A stretch of 64,000 bases of DNA from M3007 sp041392625 (GTDB lineage Bacteria > Bacteroidota > Bacteroidia > Chitinophagales > Saprospiraceae). Shown piece after piece: positions 27,790 to 37,428 of this stretch; position 1 is the stretch's first letter; every line of letters begins with the position of its first letter. The notes under the pieces are model-generated. The model was not told the DNA's origin. It was given only the letters and a program-made list of their open reading frames with translations, and made no database searches. The stretch is from NCBI GenBank assembly GCA_041392625.1, contig JAWKLR010000001.1, positions 186,001 to 250,000 of the forward strand. Reading direction: 5' to 3'. The translations under genes and the position numbers were made by a program.

Positions 27790-28917
27790 TTACAAGGTTC
27801 CGCGACGGCGTTGTTCAGCCTCGATACTTTCAAACAGCGCCTGGAAGTTGCCTTTGCCAAAGGAGTTTGCTCCGACCCGTTGAATGATTTCAAAGAACAG
27901 GGTGGGGCGGTCTTCGATTGGCTTGGTGAAAATTTGCAACAAGTAACCGTCTTCGTCCCGGTCAACCATAATGCCCAGGCCCTTAAGCACATTCAAATCC
28001 TCTGCGATGGTACCTACACGGTCCGTGACAGTGTCGTAGTAGGTTCCAGGTACATACAGGAAGTCGACTCCGCGTTTCCGCATTTCGGAAACGGTAAAGA
28101 TGATGTCATCTGTAGCAACGGCAATGTGCTGGCAACCCGGACCTTCGTAGAACTCCAGGTATTCCTCAATCTGTGACTTTTTCTTGCCCTTCGCAGGTTC
28201 ATTCAATGGGAACTTGATACGCATGTTGTCGTTGGTCATAACCTTCGACATCAGGGCGGTGTATTCTGTTGAAATGTCTTTGTCGTCAAATGTGATCAGG
28301 TTTTTAAAGCCCAATACATCTTCGTAGAATGCAGCCCATGTATTCATGGCACCCAATTCAACATTTCCAACACAGTGGTCAACGTACTTAAGCCCTACTT
28401 CAGTAGGTTGGTAGGTGGATTCCCAGGGTTGAAAACCGGGAAGAAAGACTCCTGAGTAGTTTTTTCTTTCTATAAAAATATGAACGGTATCGCCATAGGT
28501 ATGGATCCCTGCCCGAACCACTTCGCCCTGATCGTCTTTTTCAACGGTTGGTTCCATGTACACTTTTGCACCCCGCTTTACGGTTTCTTCAAAGGATTTA
28601 CGGGCGTCCTCTACCCAGAATGCAATCACTTTTACACCGTCGCCGTGTTTGGCCAGGTGGCTTGTGATTGGGGAACTGGAGTGGTAAGGCGTAGTGAGTA
28701 CCAGGCGAATTTTACCTTGTTGCAACACATAAGAAGCCCGGTCTTTCATGCCTGTTTCCAATCCGGCATAGGCCAGGGATTGAAAGCCAAGTGCAGTTTT
28801 GTAAAAATGGGCAGCCTGCTTGGCATTTCCTACATAGAGTTCGATGTAGTCGGTTCCATTTATTGGCAGGAAATCCTGCGTTGACTTTTTGGTTTCGGAA
28901 ATACTTGTATCAATCAT
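27790..28917 (-). CDS. hppD: 4-hydroxyphenylpyruvate dioxygenase
   Basis: Converts 4-hydroxyphenylpyruvate to homogentisate with oxygen and Fe(II), in tyrosine and phenylalanine breakdown. The 375-residue protein has the two-domain HPPD layout and the three iron ligands in expected contexts: His in YVDHCVGNVE, His in GCQHIAVATDD and Glu in PTLFFEIIQRVG. The C-terminal region FGKGNFQALFESIE is diagnostic. It lies 41 bases downstream of homogentisate dioxygenase, the next enzyme of the pathway, in a shared operon with a promoter box at 30177-30184. Confidence 0.96.
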   Translation of the reverse strand: MIDTSISETKKSTQDFLPINGTDYIELYVGNAKQAAHFYKTALGFQSLAYAGLETGMKDRASYVLQQGKIRLVLTTPYHSSSPITSHLAKHGDGVKVIAFWVEDARKSFEETVKRGAKVYMEPTVEKDDQGEVVRAGIHTYGDTVHIFIERKNYSGVFLPGFQPWESTYQPTEVGLKYVDHCVGNVELGAMNTWAAFYEDVLGFKNLITFDDKDISTEYTALMSKVMTNDNMRIKFPLNEPAKGKKKSQIEEYLEFYEGPGCQHIAVATDDIIFTVSEMRKRGVDFLYVPGTYYDTVTDRVGTIAEDLNVLKGLGIMVDRDEDGYLLQIFTKPIEDRPTLFFEIIQRVGANSFGKGNFQALFESIEAEQRRRGTL

Positions 28918-28958
28918 ATAGGTATTTTTTATTTGGTTTCAGATAACTGGTTGCTGTC

Positions 28959-30134
28959 TTAGACGTGCATTGCCTGCCCCTTTGAAAGCCAGACTTTGTA
29001 GTAGTCATTTTCAGAAAGGCGCATGGCCTCTTCGGTGATCATTACCGGATTGAACGGGTCGATCATAACTGCCACCTCTTCGGTTTCTTTTTTACCGATG
29101 CTGCGCTCGATTGCTCCAGGGTGTGGACCGTGTGGAATACCCGCAGGGTGCAGTGTCAGCTGCCCTGGTTTGATGTCGTTTCTCGACATGAAATCACCAT
29201 CTACATAGTACAGGATTTCATCCGAGTCGATGTTGGAGTGGTGGTAGGGAGCAGGGATTGCATCCGGATGGTAATCATACAAACGCGGAACAAAAGAGCA
29301 GATTACGAAATTGCGTCCTTCAAAGGTTTGGTGGATGGGAGGAGGCATGTGGATGCGTCCGGTCAGTGGCTCAAAGTTTTTAATATTGAAGCCATATGGA
29401 TAATGGTATCCATCCCAGCCAATTACATCAAACGGATGGTTTGGGTAAATCAATGGGAAAATTGAATTGCGTTTTTTTACACGAACCTCAAATTCTCCGG
29501 CTTCATCGTAGGTTTCCAGCATTTCAGGGCGCTTGATGTCGCGCTCGCAGAACGGAGAATGTTCGAGCATTTGTCCGTACTCATTGCGGTACCGTTTGGG
29601 GGTGATGATGGGCCCGTAACTTTCCACGATGAGGAGCCGGTTTTCTTTGGTCTCAAAATCGAGTTTGTATACGGTGCCTCTTGGAATAATCAGGTAGTCG
29701 CCGGGTTCAAAGTTGATGTAGCCGAACATGGTTTGAAGATCGCCCTTCCCTTTGTGAACGAAGATCATTTCATCGGCATCAGCATTTTTAAAAAAATAGC
29801 CACTGGACTCGGATGGTGCGGCCATGGCAACCTGCATATCGTTGTTGAGAAACAGTACTTTTCGGCTATTGATGTAATCCGGCTCCGGGTCAATCTTGAA
29901 TCCGTTAAATTTTAGCGGGTCCAGGTTATTTTCTATAGCAATTTTGGGTGCAATACTCCAGGATGCCTGCATAGAAGCAATTTGTGTTGGAGCATGCAGG
30001 TGGTAAACCAGGGAGGACATGCCGCTGAACCCCTGGGTTCCAACCAGTTCTTCCTGGTACAGGGAGCCATCCGGCTGCCGAAACGTAACATGTCGTTTGG
30101 AAGGTAATTTTCCAAGTTTATGGTAGAAAGGCAT
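28959..30134 (-). CDS. hmgA: homogentisate 1,2-dioxygenase
   Basis: Opens the ring of homogentisate to maleylacetoacetate, the step after HPPD. The ATG at 30134 gives 391 residues; the frame is open 15 codons upstream, but MPFYHKLGKLPSKRHVTFRQ is the family start. Iron-site segments are SDEILYYVDGDF and LHPAGIPHGPHPGAIERSIG. The later pathway enzymes (maleylacetoacetate isomerase, fumarylacetoacetase) are not in the window. It is the first gene of the hmgA-hppD unit. Confidence 0.95.
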   Translation of the reverse strand: MPFYHKLGKLPSKRHVTFRQPDGSLYQEELVGTQGFSGMSSLVYHLHAPTQIASMQASWSIAPKIAIENNLDPLKFNGFKIDPEPDYINSRKVLFLNNDMQVAMAAPSESSGYFFKNADADEMIFVHKGKGDLQTMFGYINFEPGDYLIIPRGTVYKLDFETKENRLLIVESYGPIITPKRYRNEYGQMLEHSPFCERDIKRPEMLETYDEAGEFEVRVKKRNSIFPLIYPNHPFDVIGWDGYHYPYGFNIKNFEPLTGRIHMPPPIHQTFEGRNFVICSFVPRLYDYHPDAIPAPYHHSNIDSDEILYYVDGDFMSRNDIKPGQLTLHPAGIPHGPHPGAIERSIGKKETEEVAVMIDPFNPVMITEEAMRLSENDYYKVWLSKGQAMHV

Positions 30135-30176
30135 GGTGAATTTGATTTTAGTGGTGAGCAAACAATTGGGGCCATG

Positions 30177-30184
30177 CAAATGTA
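30177..30184 (-). promoter_or_regulatory. -7 box TACATTTG for hmgA-hppD
   Basis: Exact TAnnTTTG match on the minus strand, 42 bases before the hmgA ATG and inside the 116-base gap after tryptophanase. It would make the two dioxygenase genes a separate unit from the genes upstream. Confidence 0.6.
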
Positions 30185-30250
30185 AATCACCTCAAACCCC
30201 AGACAGATGCGCTCCGTTAGGGGAATGAGTGATGTTCGTCAAGTTCGGCT

Positions 30251-31630
30251 CTATGACTGTTCTTCAAAGTGGGCAGTGAAATGCCGTAAGAAGGGTGGTT
30301 CGTAGGTGATTTTCAATCCCTTGGTATGCGTTCTGTTTTCAAGTATTTTTTCAAAAACTTCTATCACATAATCAATGTGACTTTGCGTATACACACGCCT
30401 TGGGATCGCCAGGCGAACCAACTCTTTTGGCGCGGGAATTAATTTTCCATCGGCGTCGTACTTGCCAAACATTACGGAGCCCACTTCCACACAGCGAATG
30501 CCTCCTATCCGGTACAAATCGCATACCAGTGCCTGCCCGGGGTATTGCTCCACCGGAATATGCGGGTATAGATCATGCGCCTCAATGTACACTGCATGTC
30601 CGCCAATTGGGAAAAGAACGGGTATGCCCATATCCCGAAGGCGTTCGCCCAGGTAGGCGGTACTGCGAATCCGGTAGTTGAGGTAATCGGGTTCAAAGAC
30701 TTCTTTGAGCCCTACCGCAATCGCCTCCATATCGCGTCCACTCAGTCCGCCATAGGTTACAAAACCTTCCGTGATTATGAGCAGGTTGGTACAGGCTTCG
30801 GCGGTCGCCGGATCACGCAGTGCCAGAAAGCCACCCATGTTTACCAGAGCGTCTTTTTTAGCCGACATGATTGCTGCATCTGCCAAATCAAAAATAGAAC
30901 GGGCTATTTCACGATAATCCCGGGATTCCATGCCCGGCTCCTTGTGTTTGATAAACCAGCTGTTCTCGGCAATTCGGCAACAATCAAGTACAAACAGAAT
31001 CCCTGCTTCCTTACAAATAGCAGCGGTCTCTTTGGCATTTGCCATGCTTACAGGCTGTCCACCACCAGTGTTGTTGGTGAGTGTAAGAATAACCGCTGCG
31101 ATGTTTTCAGCACCATGTTTGGAAATTGTTTCCCGAAGGGCGGCTGTATCCATATTGCCTTTAAACGGATAATCCGTTCGGTAGTCATTGGATTCGGGGC
31201 AAGGCAAGTCAATCGCCTCAGCTCCGCTGAATTCTATGTTTGCACGGGTAGTATCAAAATGGGTATTGCTGATAAAAATCTTTCCGGGTTTTCCGAGATA
31301 ACCATACAAAATGCGCTCGGCTGCCCGCCCCTGGTGTGTTGGAAGCACATGGGGCATTCCGGTCAGGTCGCGTACAACGGAATCAAAATGCTCCCAGCTC
31401 TGAGCACCTGCGTAGGATTCATCTCCATCCATCAGCGCAGCCCATTGCTTGCTGCTCATGGCGGAGGTGCCGGAGTCAGTCAGAAAGTCAATCAGGACTT
31501 TATCCGAGTGAAGAAGAAATGGATTGAAATGTGCTTCTTGTAAATAGCGTTCACGTTCTTCGCGCGTTGAAACCCGGATGGGCTCTACGGCTTTGATCCG
31601 GAACGGTTCGATAATTGTCTTGAATTCCAT
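30251..31630 (-). CDS. tnaA: tryptophanase (beta-eliminating lyase)
   Basis: A PLP enzyme that splits L-tryptophan to indole, pyruvate and ammonia; it is close to tyrosine phenol-lyase. The 459-residue protein has FNPFLLHSDKVLIDFLTDSG, PTHQGRAAE, the PLP-lysine region SAKKDALVNMGG (Lys258/259) and GFVTYGGLSGRDME. HFDTT at 124-128 has the aspartate found in tryptophanases (Asp137 of the E. coli enzyme), where tyrosine phenol-lyase has Thr, and GIRCVEVGS lacks the arginine that the latter uses for the phenol group. I therefore favour tryptophanase. It lies 44 bases after the 7TM gene and before hmgA-hppD, consistent with a group of aromatic amino acid catabolic genes. Confidence 0.85.
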   Translation of the reverse strand: MEFKTIIEPFRIKAVEPIRVSTREERERYLQEAHFNPFLLHSDKVLIDFLTDSGTSAMSSKQWAALMDGDESYAGAQSWEHFDSVVRDLTGMPHVLPTHQGRAAERILYGYLGKPGKIFISNTHFDTTRANIEFSGAEAIDLPCPESNDYRTDYPFKGNMDTAALRETISKHGAENIAAVILTLTNNTGGGQPVSMANAKETAAICKEAGILFVLDCCRIAENSWFIKHKEPGMESRDYREIARSIFDLADAAIMSAKKDALVNMGGFLALRDPATAEACTNLLIITEGFVTYGGLSGRDMEAIAVGLKEVFEPDYLNYRIRSTAYLGERLRDMGIPVLFPIGGHAVYIEAHDLYPHIPVEQYPGQALVCDLYRIGGIRCVEVGSVMFGKYDADGKLIPAPKELVRLAIPRRVYTQSHIDYVIEVFEKILENRTHTKGLKITYEPPFLRHFTAHFEEQS

Positions 31631-31674
31631 GCCGCAAGAGTCGGGCGAAATTCAGAACTATCAGAAAGCAATTA

Positions 31675-33084
31675 TCAGGACAGCGTATGATTTTTGTCAT
31701 TCTGCTCTTCCAAATCCATCGGAGGAAACAGGCTTTGTAATGGGAAGGCAAGTAGGGCAATCAATGCAGAACATGCCAAAACCAGAAGTGCATCGTTTTG
31801 CCAGATGAGTTCAGGCAACTTGCCCAGTATACCCAATGCAAACCAGACAATACCCAGAACAACCATGTTCGCTGCACTTGCTGCCAGTCGTTGGGGCCAT
31901 TTATTCTCAGGTAAAAGGAACAGCCAGGTGCTGATCAGGCCTAAGGCCTGAATAAAAATCCAGGATTCGCCCCATGGTAATGCAATTCCACTCAATACGA
32001 TGAGCAATCCGCCAGCAGCGAGGCTAATTGGTGCCTCGTATCGTTTTGCAAACAAAAGCGGGACTGCATAAAACGGAAGAAACAATACAGCAGTCGGGCT
32101 GGCCCAGACAGCAAACTTTAATAGCGCAAGTCCAGACAACATAGTAAGTGGGAGCAACATCGAGCGCAGGCCGGAGTTGGCCTCAAGGGGTGCGTATTGA
32201 AGCACCAGAAGCCAAAGGGCTGCAAAGCCCAACAGAGCAAGCAGTGCGTAGCCAATGTACCGCTTCCAAAATGGCTGTTCTCCTCCTTGTTTTTTTAACG
32301 ATTCTAACCTGATAAAGGCATCCTGATCCACCAACTCATTTTGCTGGATAATGATGCTGCCTTTTGGGACCACGGTCTGCTCTTCAGGAATGGCATTTAG
32401 TTGTTTCTGAAGCAGGTGCTTGGTAAGCGAATCGCTGTAGAACAGATTGGGGCTCACGGATTGTTGGAGGACAGGAAGAAGAATTTCAGGGCTTTGAAGT
32501 TTGGTATAAGGAAGGGTGTCAATAAAAAAATCACGAGCGGATTGCTCTGTATAGACCTTCTGAAAGGTAGTTTCTGTTCTGCCTTGTTTTGTGAAAATAT
32601 AAACTTGGCTTTCCAGGGGCATCTGCGAGAGGAGAGGGCTATTGTTAGGCAGTATCCCTGCAGCATAAACTTGATTAAGCAGTGCCTGGCCGGTCTGCTG
32701 GTAAGGTTCTGGATTGCTTAAAAAAGCACTGTCCCTGCTTATTCGCTGCTGTTCATTGAACAGTTCATCAAACTGTTGGCTGGATTGTGCCTCAAGACCT
32801 TCATCCCGGATAAAACACGGTGTTTGATCCTGAAAAACCTGTTGGCTGGCGTCTTCGTATGCATCCGGATTTTCTTCAAGCAAATAGGAAAATGGCGCCT
32901 TTAAGGTTGGGTGATTCCAGGGCTGGCCCATTGCGTAGGTGTAAGGAAATTGAGCAGGGTAGGGCATGAGCAAGCCTGCGATGCTGGCAAAGACCAGCAT
33001 CAGGACAATTGGTGGGAGCCCGGGGCCGGTCCGGTTTGTTGTGCCGTTCGTATTTGCTGCTTCCAATTGTTTACGCCGAGGCAT
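31675..33084 (-). CDS. PgpH-like 7TM membrane protein lacking the HD domain
   Basis: A protein of about 469 residues. It has one N-terminal membrane helix (PPIVLMLVFASIAGLLMPYP), a long extracytoplasmic domain that includes VVPKGSIIIQQNELVDQDAFIRLESLKK-type sequence typical of the 7TMR-HDED domain, then about seven more helices (about residues 275-455). PgpH/YqfF family proteins continue into a cytoplasmic HD domain that hydrolyses cyclic-di-AMP. Here the sequence stops 14 residues after the last helix, at EEQNDKNHTLS, which resembles the linker (LLELSDxNHPLL) just before the HD domain. Only 44 bases separate the stop from tryptophanase, so the HD part is absent and not merely frameshifted. 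It may keep only a sensing role, or be a decaying gene. ATG at 33084 is preferred to a GTG at 33090. Confidence 0.7.
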   Translation of the reverse strand: MPRRKQLEAANTNGTTNRTGPGLPPIVLMLVFASIAGLLMPYPAQFPYTYAMGQPWNHPTLKAPFSYLLEENPDAYEDASQQVFQDQTPCFIRDEGLEAQSSQQFDELFNEQQRISRDSAFLSNPEPYQQTGQALLNQVYAAGILPNNSPLLSQMPLESQVYIFTKQGRTETTFQKVYTEQSARDFFIDTLPYTKLQSPEILLPVLQQSVSPNLFYSDSLTKHLLQKQLNAIPEEQTVVPKGSIIIQQNELVDQDAFIRLESLKKQGGEQPFWKRYIGYALLALLGFAALWLLVLQYAPLEANSGLRSMLLPLTMLSGLALLKFAVWASPTAVLFLPFYAVPLLFAKRYEAPISLAAGGLLIVLSGIALPWGESWIFIQALGLISTWLFLLPENKWPQRLAASAANMVVLGIVWFALGILGKLPELIWQNDALLVLACSALIALLAFPLQSLFPPMDLEEQNDKNHTLS

Positions 33085-33092
33085 AAGCACTA

Positions 33093-33647
33093 TTATTTAC
33101 GAGTCTGCCAGATAATTTCTGTTGCATTGGTTTGTTGTGCCAGGTACCGTGAAAGTACAAAAAAATAGTCTGAAAGCCGGTTGAGATAACGAAGTACAAG
33201 CGGATCCACCTCAGAGTGCGCGTGGAGGGCCACCACCAGTCGTTCTGCACGGCGACAAACAGTGCGGCAAACATGCGCATGAGAAACTACTGGAGCCCCA
33301 CCGGGCAAAATGAAGTTTTTAAGTGGTGGCAGTTCAGTATCCATTTTATCCATTGCCTGTTCGAGTACCAACAGGTCCTCTTCTGCGAGGTCTGGCGTTG
33401 GGAGTTTTTTTTCCGGATCAGAAGCCAGGTGTGCCCCAATCGTAAACAGGCGGTGTTGTACCTGAATTAACAACGAACGAACATCCTGAAGTGGGGGGAG
33501 ATGATCGATAAGCAAGCCGGTAAAGGCATTCAGTTCATCAATGGTACCGTATGCATCGACCCGTAGATGACTTTTGGCTACCCGACGGCCTCCAAACAAT
33601 GCAGTTTCTCCGGAGTCACCGGTTTTTGTATAGATTTTAAATGCCAT
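33093..33647 (-). CDS. cob(I)yrinic acid a,c-diamide adenosyltransferase, PduO type
   Basis: Transfers the adenosyl group from ATP to cob(I)alamin to make coenzyme B12. The 184-residue protein has the PduO/MMAB signatures YTKTGDSGETALFGGRRVAK near the start, DELNAFTGL, and the C-terminal CRRAERLVVALH and LNRLSDYFFVLSRYLA. It is four bases or fewer from the 7TM gene and 47 bases after the methyltransferase gene, in one minus-strand string. Adenosylcobalamin-dependent enzymes that would use its product are not in the window. Confidence 0.93.
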   Translation of the reverse strand: MAFKIYTKTGDSGETALFGGRRVAKSHLRVDAYGTIDELNAFTGLLIDHLPPLQDVRSLLIQVQHRLFTIGAHLASDPEKKLPTPDLAEEDLLVLEQAMDKMDTELPPLKNFILPGGAPVVSHAHVCRTVCRRAERLVVALHAHSEVDPLVLRYLNRLSDYFFVLSRYLAQQTNATEIIWQTRK

Positions 33648-33694
33648 ACAACGGCTTTTTAATTTGATCTTATTTGTTTTCTATCAGCCTTGAA

Positions 33695-34237
33695 TTAGCT
33701 ATTCGAGAGTACGTAGGATTTCAAGCGTACTTGTTTCCCTTTTTCAGTCAAGACAGCATCCTCCCATTCCAGTTGAATTCCCTCAAACTGTTCCAGCGCG
33801 GGTCTTTTATGTGGCGTAACTATCAGGAGTTGCGGAGCCATCTGTAATAAATTCCAACTTAAGGAAAACAGCAGGTTCTGGGGGCATAAATGCATGGCAA
33901 AAGAACAGATGATGCACGAAAAAGTTTCCGAAGTTTTCGGTTCCTTTACGATGTCCTCAAAGCTCCAGGTTGCGCATGGCATTTGCGTTTTTTGTCGATA
34001 CAATTCGTGCGTAAATGGATCGGCTCCCTGAATGTTTTGGTAGCCAAGTTCCAATAAGGCAAGACTCACTTCTCCACCACCTGCAGCAAAGTCGAGCACG
34101 GCAGTAGGGTCAAACCGATGCGAGTTCTGCTTGATTAAAGCGCGAACTTGCTCCTCATGTGGGTTTTCATATTGATCTCCAAAAGCCTTGTAGTATTCCT
34201 CGGCTCCATACTTTTCATACAATGGTCGGAGGGCCAT
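33695..34237 (-). CDS. class I SAM-dependent methyltransferase
   Basis: A 180-residue cytoplasmic methyltransferase with the SAM-binding motif I VLDFAAGGGEVSLALLELG (about residues 47-65), an acidic loop GADPFTHE, and a central FSCIICSFAMHLCP that could hold motif IV. The target cannot be assigned. Its start is three bases after the topA stop, which implies co-transcription with topA and likely translational coupling. Confidence 0.75.
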   Translation of the reverse strand: MALRPLYEKYGAEEYYKAFGDQYENPHEEQVRALIKQNSHRFDPTAVLDFAAGGGEVSLALLELGYQNIQGADPFTHELYRQKTQMPCATWSFEDIVKEPKTSETFSCIICSFAMHLCPQNLLFSLSWNLLQMAPQLLIVTPHKRPALEQFEGIQLEWEDAVLTEKGKQVRLKSYVLSNS

Positions 34238-34240
34238 GCC

Positions 34241-36796
34241 TTACTTTTTCTTGGCAGTTTTTGCCGCAGTTTTCTTGGCTGGCTTTTTCGTAAAGGCACC
34301 AGGAATTTCTGCTTCAATAATTGCTTTTACCTGTTCAAGGTCGAGTCCACGGGCCTGTTCGGAAGTCATTTTCGCATCGTCTACTTTTGGCAATTTTACA
34401 CTTGCCTTTCCAAAACGGATGAATGGCCCCCAGCGCCCGTTTTCCACGCTGATGTTCTCTTCTGGCCAGCGGTGGATGTAGCGGTTTGCTTCTTTCTCAA
34501 TTTTAGCCTGGATCAATTCGCAAGCCTGGGCTTCGTTGATCGTGTCAAAGTTGTATTTTCTGGGTATGTTGACATACAGGTCCTCCCATTTGACAAATGG
34601 ACCAAAACGGCCTTTTCCCTTTGGTGATAGGTTTGCCTTCAAAATGCCCAATGGGCTTGTCGGCCTCAATTTGGCTTTAATCAGTTCAATTGCCCGGTTA
34701 AGGCTTACATCAAATGGATCCTCACCTTTGCCCAATGAAATGAACTGGTTGTTGTATTTCACATAGGGGCCGTAGCGGCCGGTGTTCACCAGCACATCTT
34801 CGCCTTCAAATTGTCCGAGGGTTTTAGGAAGTTGAAAGCCTTCCAGAGCTTCCTCCAGATTCACCGTTTCCAGGGTGCTGCCCTGGCGGAGGTTGGCATA
34901 CCGCGGTTTTTCATCCGGGAGCAATTCTTCTGCTTTGCCAATCTGAACAACCGGGCGCCCCAGACTGCTCATACGAACCAGTACCGTGCGTCCGCTTTCG
35001 GGATCTTTTCCAAGAATCCGTTCTCCGTCTGCCCGCTCTGCTTCTTTGAGTGTGGTTTCAACGGTCTGATGAAAGGTCTGATAAAAGCCTTCGATCATGT
35101 TGTTCCATTGCAGTTTACCTTCTGCAATATCGTCGAAACGTTTTTCTATGTCAGCCGTGAACCCGTAGTCCATGATTTTGGTAAAATGCTGACTTAAAAA
35201 ATCGCTCACAATCATTCCCATGTCGGAAGGATACAACACATTTTTTGTTGTGCCGGTGGTTTCAACGGCCGTTTTTTGTGTGATTTTATCGTCTTTGAGC
35301 GTAAGAATCTGATAAGGGCGCTCCACTCCTTCGCGGCTTTCCTTGGTTACATAACCGCGGTTGGCCTCCATGATTTTTGTAATGGTCGGCGCATATGTAG
35401 AAGGGCGTCCGATGCCCAGTTCTTCCAGTTTTTTTACCAGGCTGGCTTCCGTAAAGCGGGCAGGAGCACGCGTAAATCGTTCGGTAGCAACCAGTTCGTC
35501 CAGTTCCACTTTTTGTCCAACTTCCATAGGAGGCAGCATGCCTTTTGCTTCGTCCTCTTCGTCATCGGTGCTTTCAGATAGACTTTCAAAAATCCATCAA
35601 ACTTGAGAACCTCGCCCTCTGCTACCAGTTGTGCATCGCTTTGTGTGGAGATGCTGATATCTACATTGGTTTTCCAATTCGGCATCTGCCATCTGACTAG
35701 CCATGGTACGTTTCCAGATCAATTCGTAGAGGCGTTGCTCATCCCGGGTATCTCCTGCACTGGTGTTTTCAATGTAGGTTGGGCGGATGGCTTCGTGTGC
35801 CTCTTGTGCGAGTTGCTTGCCGGTTTTAAACCGACGCAACTTGTGGTATTTATTTCCAAATTGTTGGTTGATCTCATCTCCAATTGCCTGCAAAGCCAGA
35901 TCACTCAGATTGGTAGAATCGGTACGCATGTAGGTGATGCGTCCTTTTTCATACAGGCCCTGTGCAATTGACATGGTGCGGCTTACCGAGTAGCCCAGTT
36001 TCCGACTTGCTTCCTGTTGGAGCGTAGAGGTGGTAAACGGCGGTGCCGGTTTGCGTTTGGTGGGGCGGGTGTTGATCTTTTCAACAGTATAGGTGGCGCC
36101 AATGCAGTTTTTGAGGAAGTCATTAGCGTCTTCACCGGAATCAAACCGCTTGGGGCTTTCAGCCTTAAACGGGATTTTTTTGCCTTGTCTGTTAGCCGCA
36201 AAGAAGTTTCCGACTACCCGGAAAAACGGACTTACGTTGAAGGCCTGGATTTCACGCTCCCGGTCAACAATGAGTTTAACTGCCACGGATTGCACCCGAC
36301 CGGCAGAGAGTTGCCCTTTGATTTTTTTCCAAAGCAAACCCGATAATTCCCAACCCACCAGACGGTCAAGTATGCGTCGTGCTTGCTGGGCATTTATGAG
36401 ATTCAAATCCAGTGTTCTCGGGGATTGTACTGCTTTTTGGATGGCTGGTTTGGTGATTTCATGAAACACAATACGCTTGGTGGTGTGTTCATCCAGGCCC
36501 AGCACCTGACAGAGGTGCCATGAAATTGCTTCTCCTTCGCGGTCTTCGTCCGTTGCGAGCCATACCTCTTCTACTTTGGAAGCGGCCGACTGAAGTTCCT
36601 TAACGGTTTTGTGTTTATCTGGTGGGATTACATAGCGTGGAGTAAATTTATTATCGACGTCCACACCCAGGTCACTTCCTTTTTCAAGGTCGCGGATGTG
36701 TCCGTAGGATGATTTCACGGAGAAATCGCTTCCCAGGTATTTTTCGATGGTTTTCGCCTTTGCTGGCGACTCAACAATGAGTAGTTTTTTAGCCAT
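34241..36796 (-). CDS. topA: DNA topoisomerase I (two compensating frameshifts)
   Basis: Relaxes negative supercoils; an essential gene in most bacteria. The intact form has about 851 residues. Toprim motif DEDREGEAI at 83-91, Mg site near the N-terminus (IVESPAKAKTIEKYL), catalytic Tyr289 in GRITYMRTDSTNL, then several C-terminal repeats (GRYGPYVKYNNQF, GRFGPFVKWEDLY, GRWGPFIRFGKAS) and a Lys/Ala-rich tail. Near 35683 one extra A in an A-run shifts the frame, and near 35580 one missing T restores it. In between, the shifted frame reads TNVDISIST and SDAQLVAEGEVLKFDGFLKVY, which is normal TopA sequence. Both outer parts are in the same frame. Because the gene should be essential, I think these are assembly errors. 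Start ATG at 36796; promoter box at 36818-36825. Confidence 0.93.
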
Positions 36797-36817
36797 AATG
36801 TTCTTGGAAATAGCGCA

Positions 36818-36825
36818 CAAAGGTA
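36818..36825 (-). promoter_or_regulatory. -7 box TACCTTTG for topA
   Basis: Exact TAnnTTTG match 22 bases before the topA ATG, placing transcription start inside the open reading frame that would extend TopA upstream and so supporting the ATG at 36796. Confidence 0.6.
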
Positions 36826-36909
36826 ATCACTTGTCTGAATTTTTATGATTTCTACCTTTTTTCGCAAAAGCCATGTGCTTTTAGAGGTAACAAAAAAGAG
36901 CCGATCTTG

Positions 36910-37428
36910 TTATTGCCCTTTTTCGCGTTTGTGCACTTCTTGGTGGATTATTTCTTTTTTGGAAAGTTCTTTCTCTAATATTTTTTGTCGTCTTTCCTTA
37001 ATCAAAACGATCAGGTCACGTGTTACAACGGGTTGATCATTCAATCTTTTGTGGAACGCCAAAATAAGCAGGTCTGCCATATCATCCGGATAACTTACGC
37101 CCGCACTGCGCAGGTAATGTGAAAGGCGAGAACCCTGGTAAAACCCCCAGTTAAGGATCATCCAGCGCCCAAGTTTGGCATGGAGATACATGCAAACACT
37201 GTCTTCCGGCAAGGCCTTTATTTTTACCTTTGCATCTGGGGAAATAAGTTTGTCGAGTTGATTCAGGGCATCGTCCAGATTTTTTGGAATATAGGTCCCA
37301 TAAAGCCGGTCTTTGGTAATGCGTTCCTGATATTGTTCCTCAAATTCCCGTTCGTTGTTGGCGGGACCATCCTGAGCGATCAAGCTGCTCATCAGGATGC
37401 AGAAGCTAAGAGTAAGAAAAAATCGCAT
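36910..37428 (-). CDS. exported DUF6794-type protein
   Basis: A 172-residue protein with a signal peptide (MRFFLTLSFCILMSSLIAQ). The mature part has the conserved pattern of the DUF6794 group: TYIPKNLDDALNQLDKLISP, LHAKLGRWMILNWGFYQGS and YPDDMADLLILAFHKRLN. This family has no known function; it is common in Bacteroidota as small periplasmic or lipoprotein-like proteins. Its start codon shares the sequence CATG with the ATG of a divergent membrane protein gene. The C-terminal 35 residues are highly charged (KERRQKILEKELSKKE). Confidence 0.75.
   Translation of the reverse strand: MRFFLTLSFCILMSSLIAQDGPANNEREFEEQYQERITKDRLYGTYIPKNLDDALNQLDKLISPDAKVKIKALPEDSVCMYLHAKLGRWMILNWGFYQGSRLSHYLRSAGVSYPDDMADLLILAFHKRLNDQPVVTRDLIVLIKERRQKILEKELSKKEIIHQEVHKREKGQ

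Noticed and set aside
30575..31543. Plus-strand reading frame (322 codons) opposite tryptophanase
   Set aside because: Same reason: it mirrors a conserved enzyme and shows no signal peptide or domain.
35580..35683. Programmed ribosomal frameshifting in topA
   Set aside because: Two shifts of opposite sign about 100 bases apart would be needed, no slippery heptamer with a downstream structure is evident, and similar indels occur in three unrelated genes.
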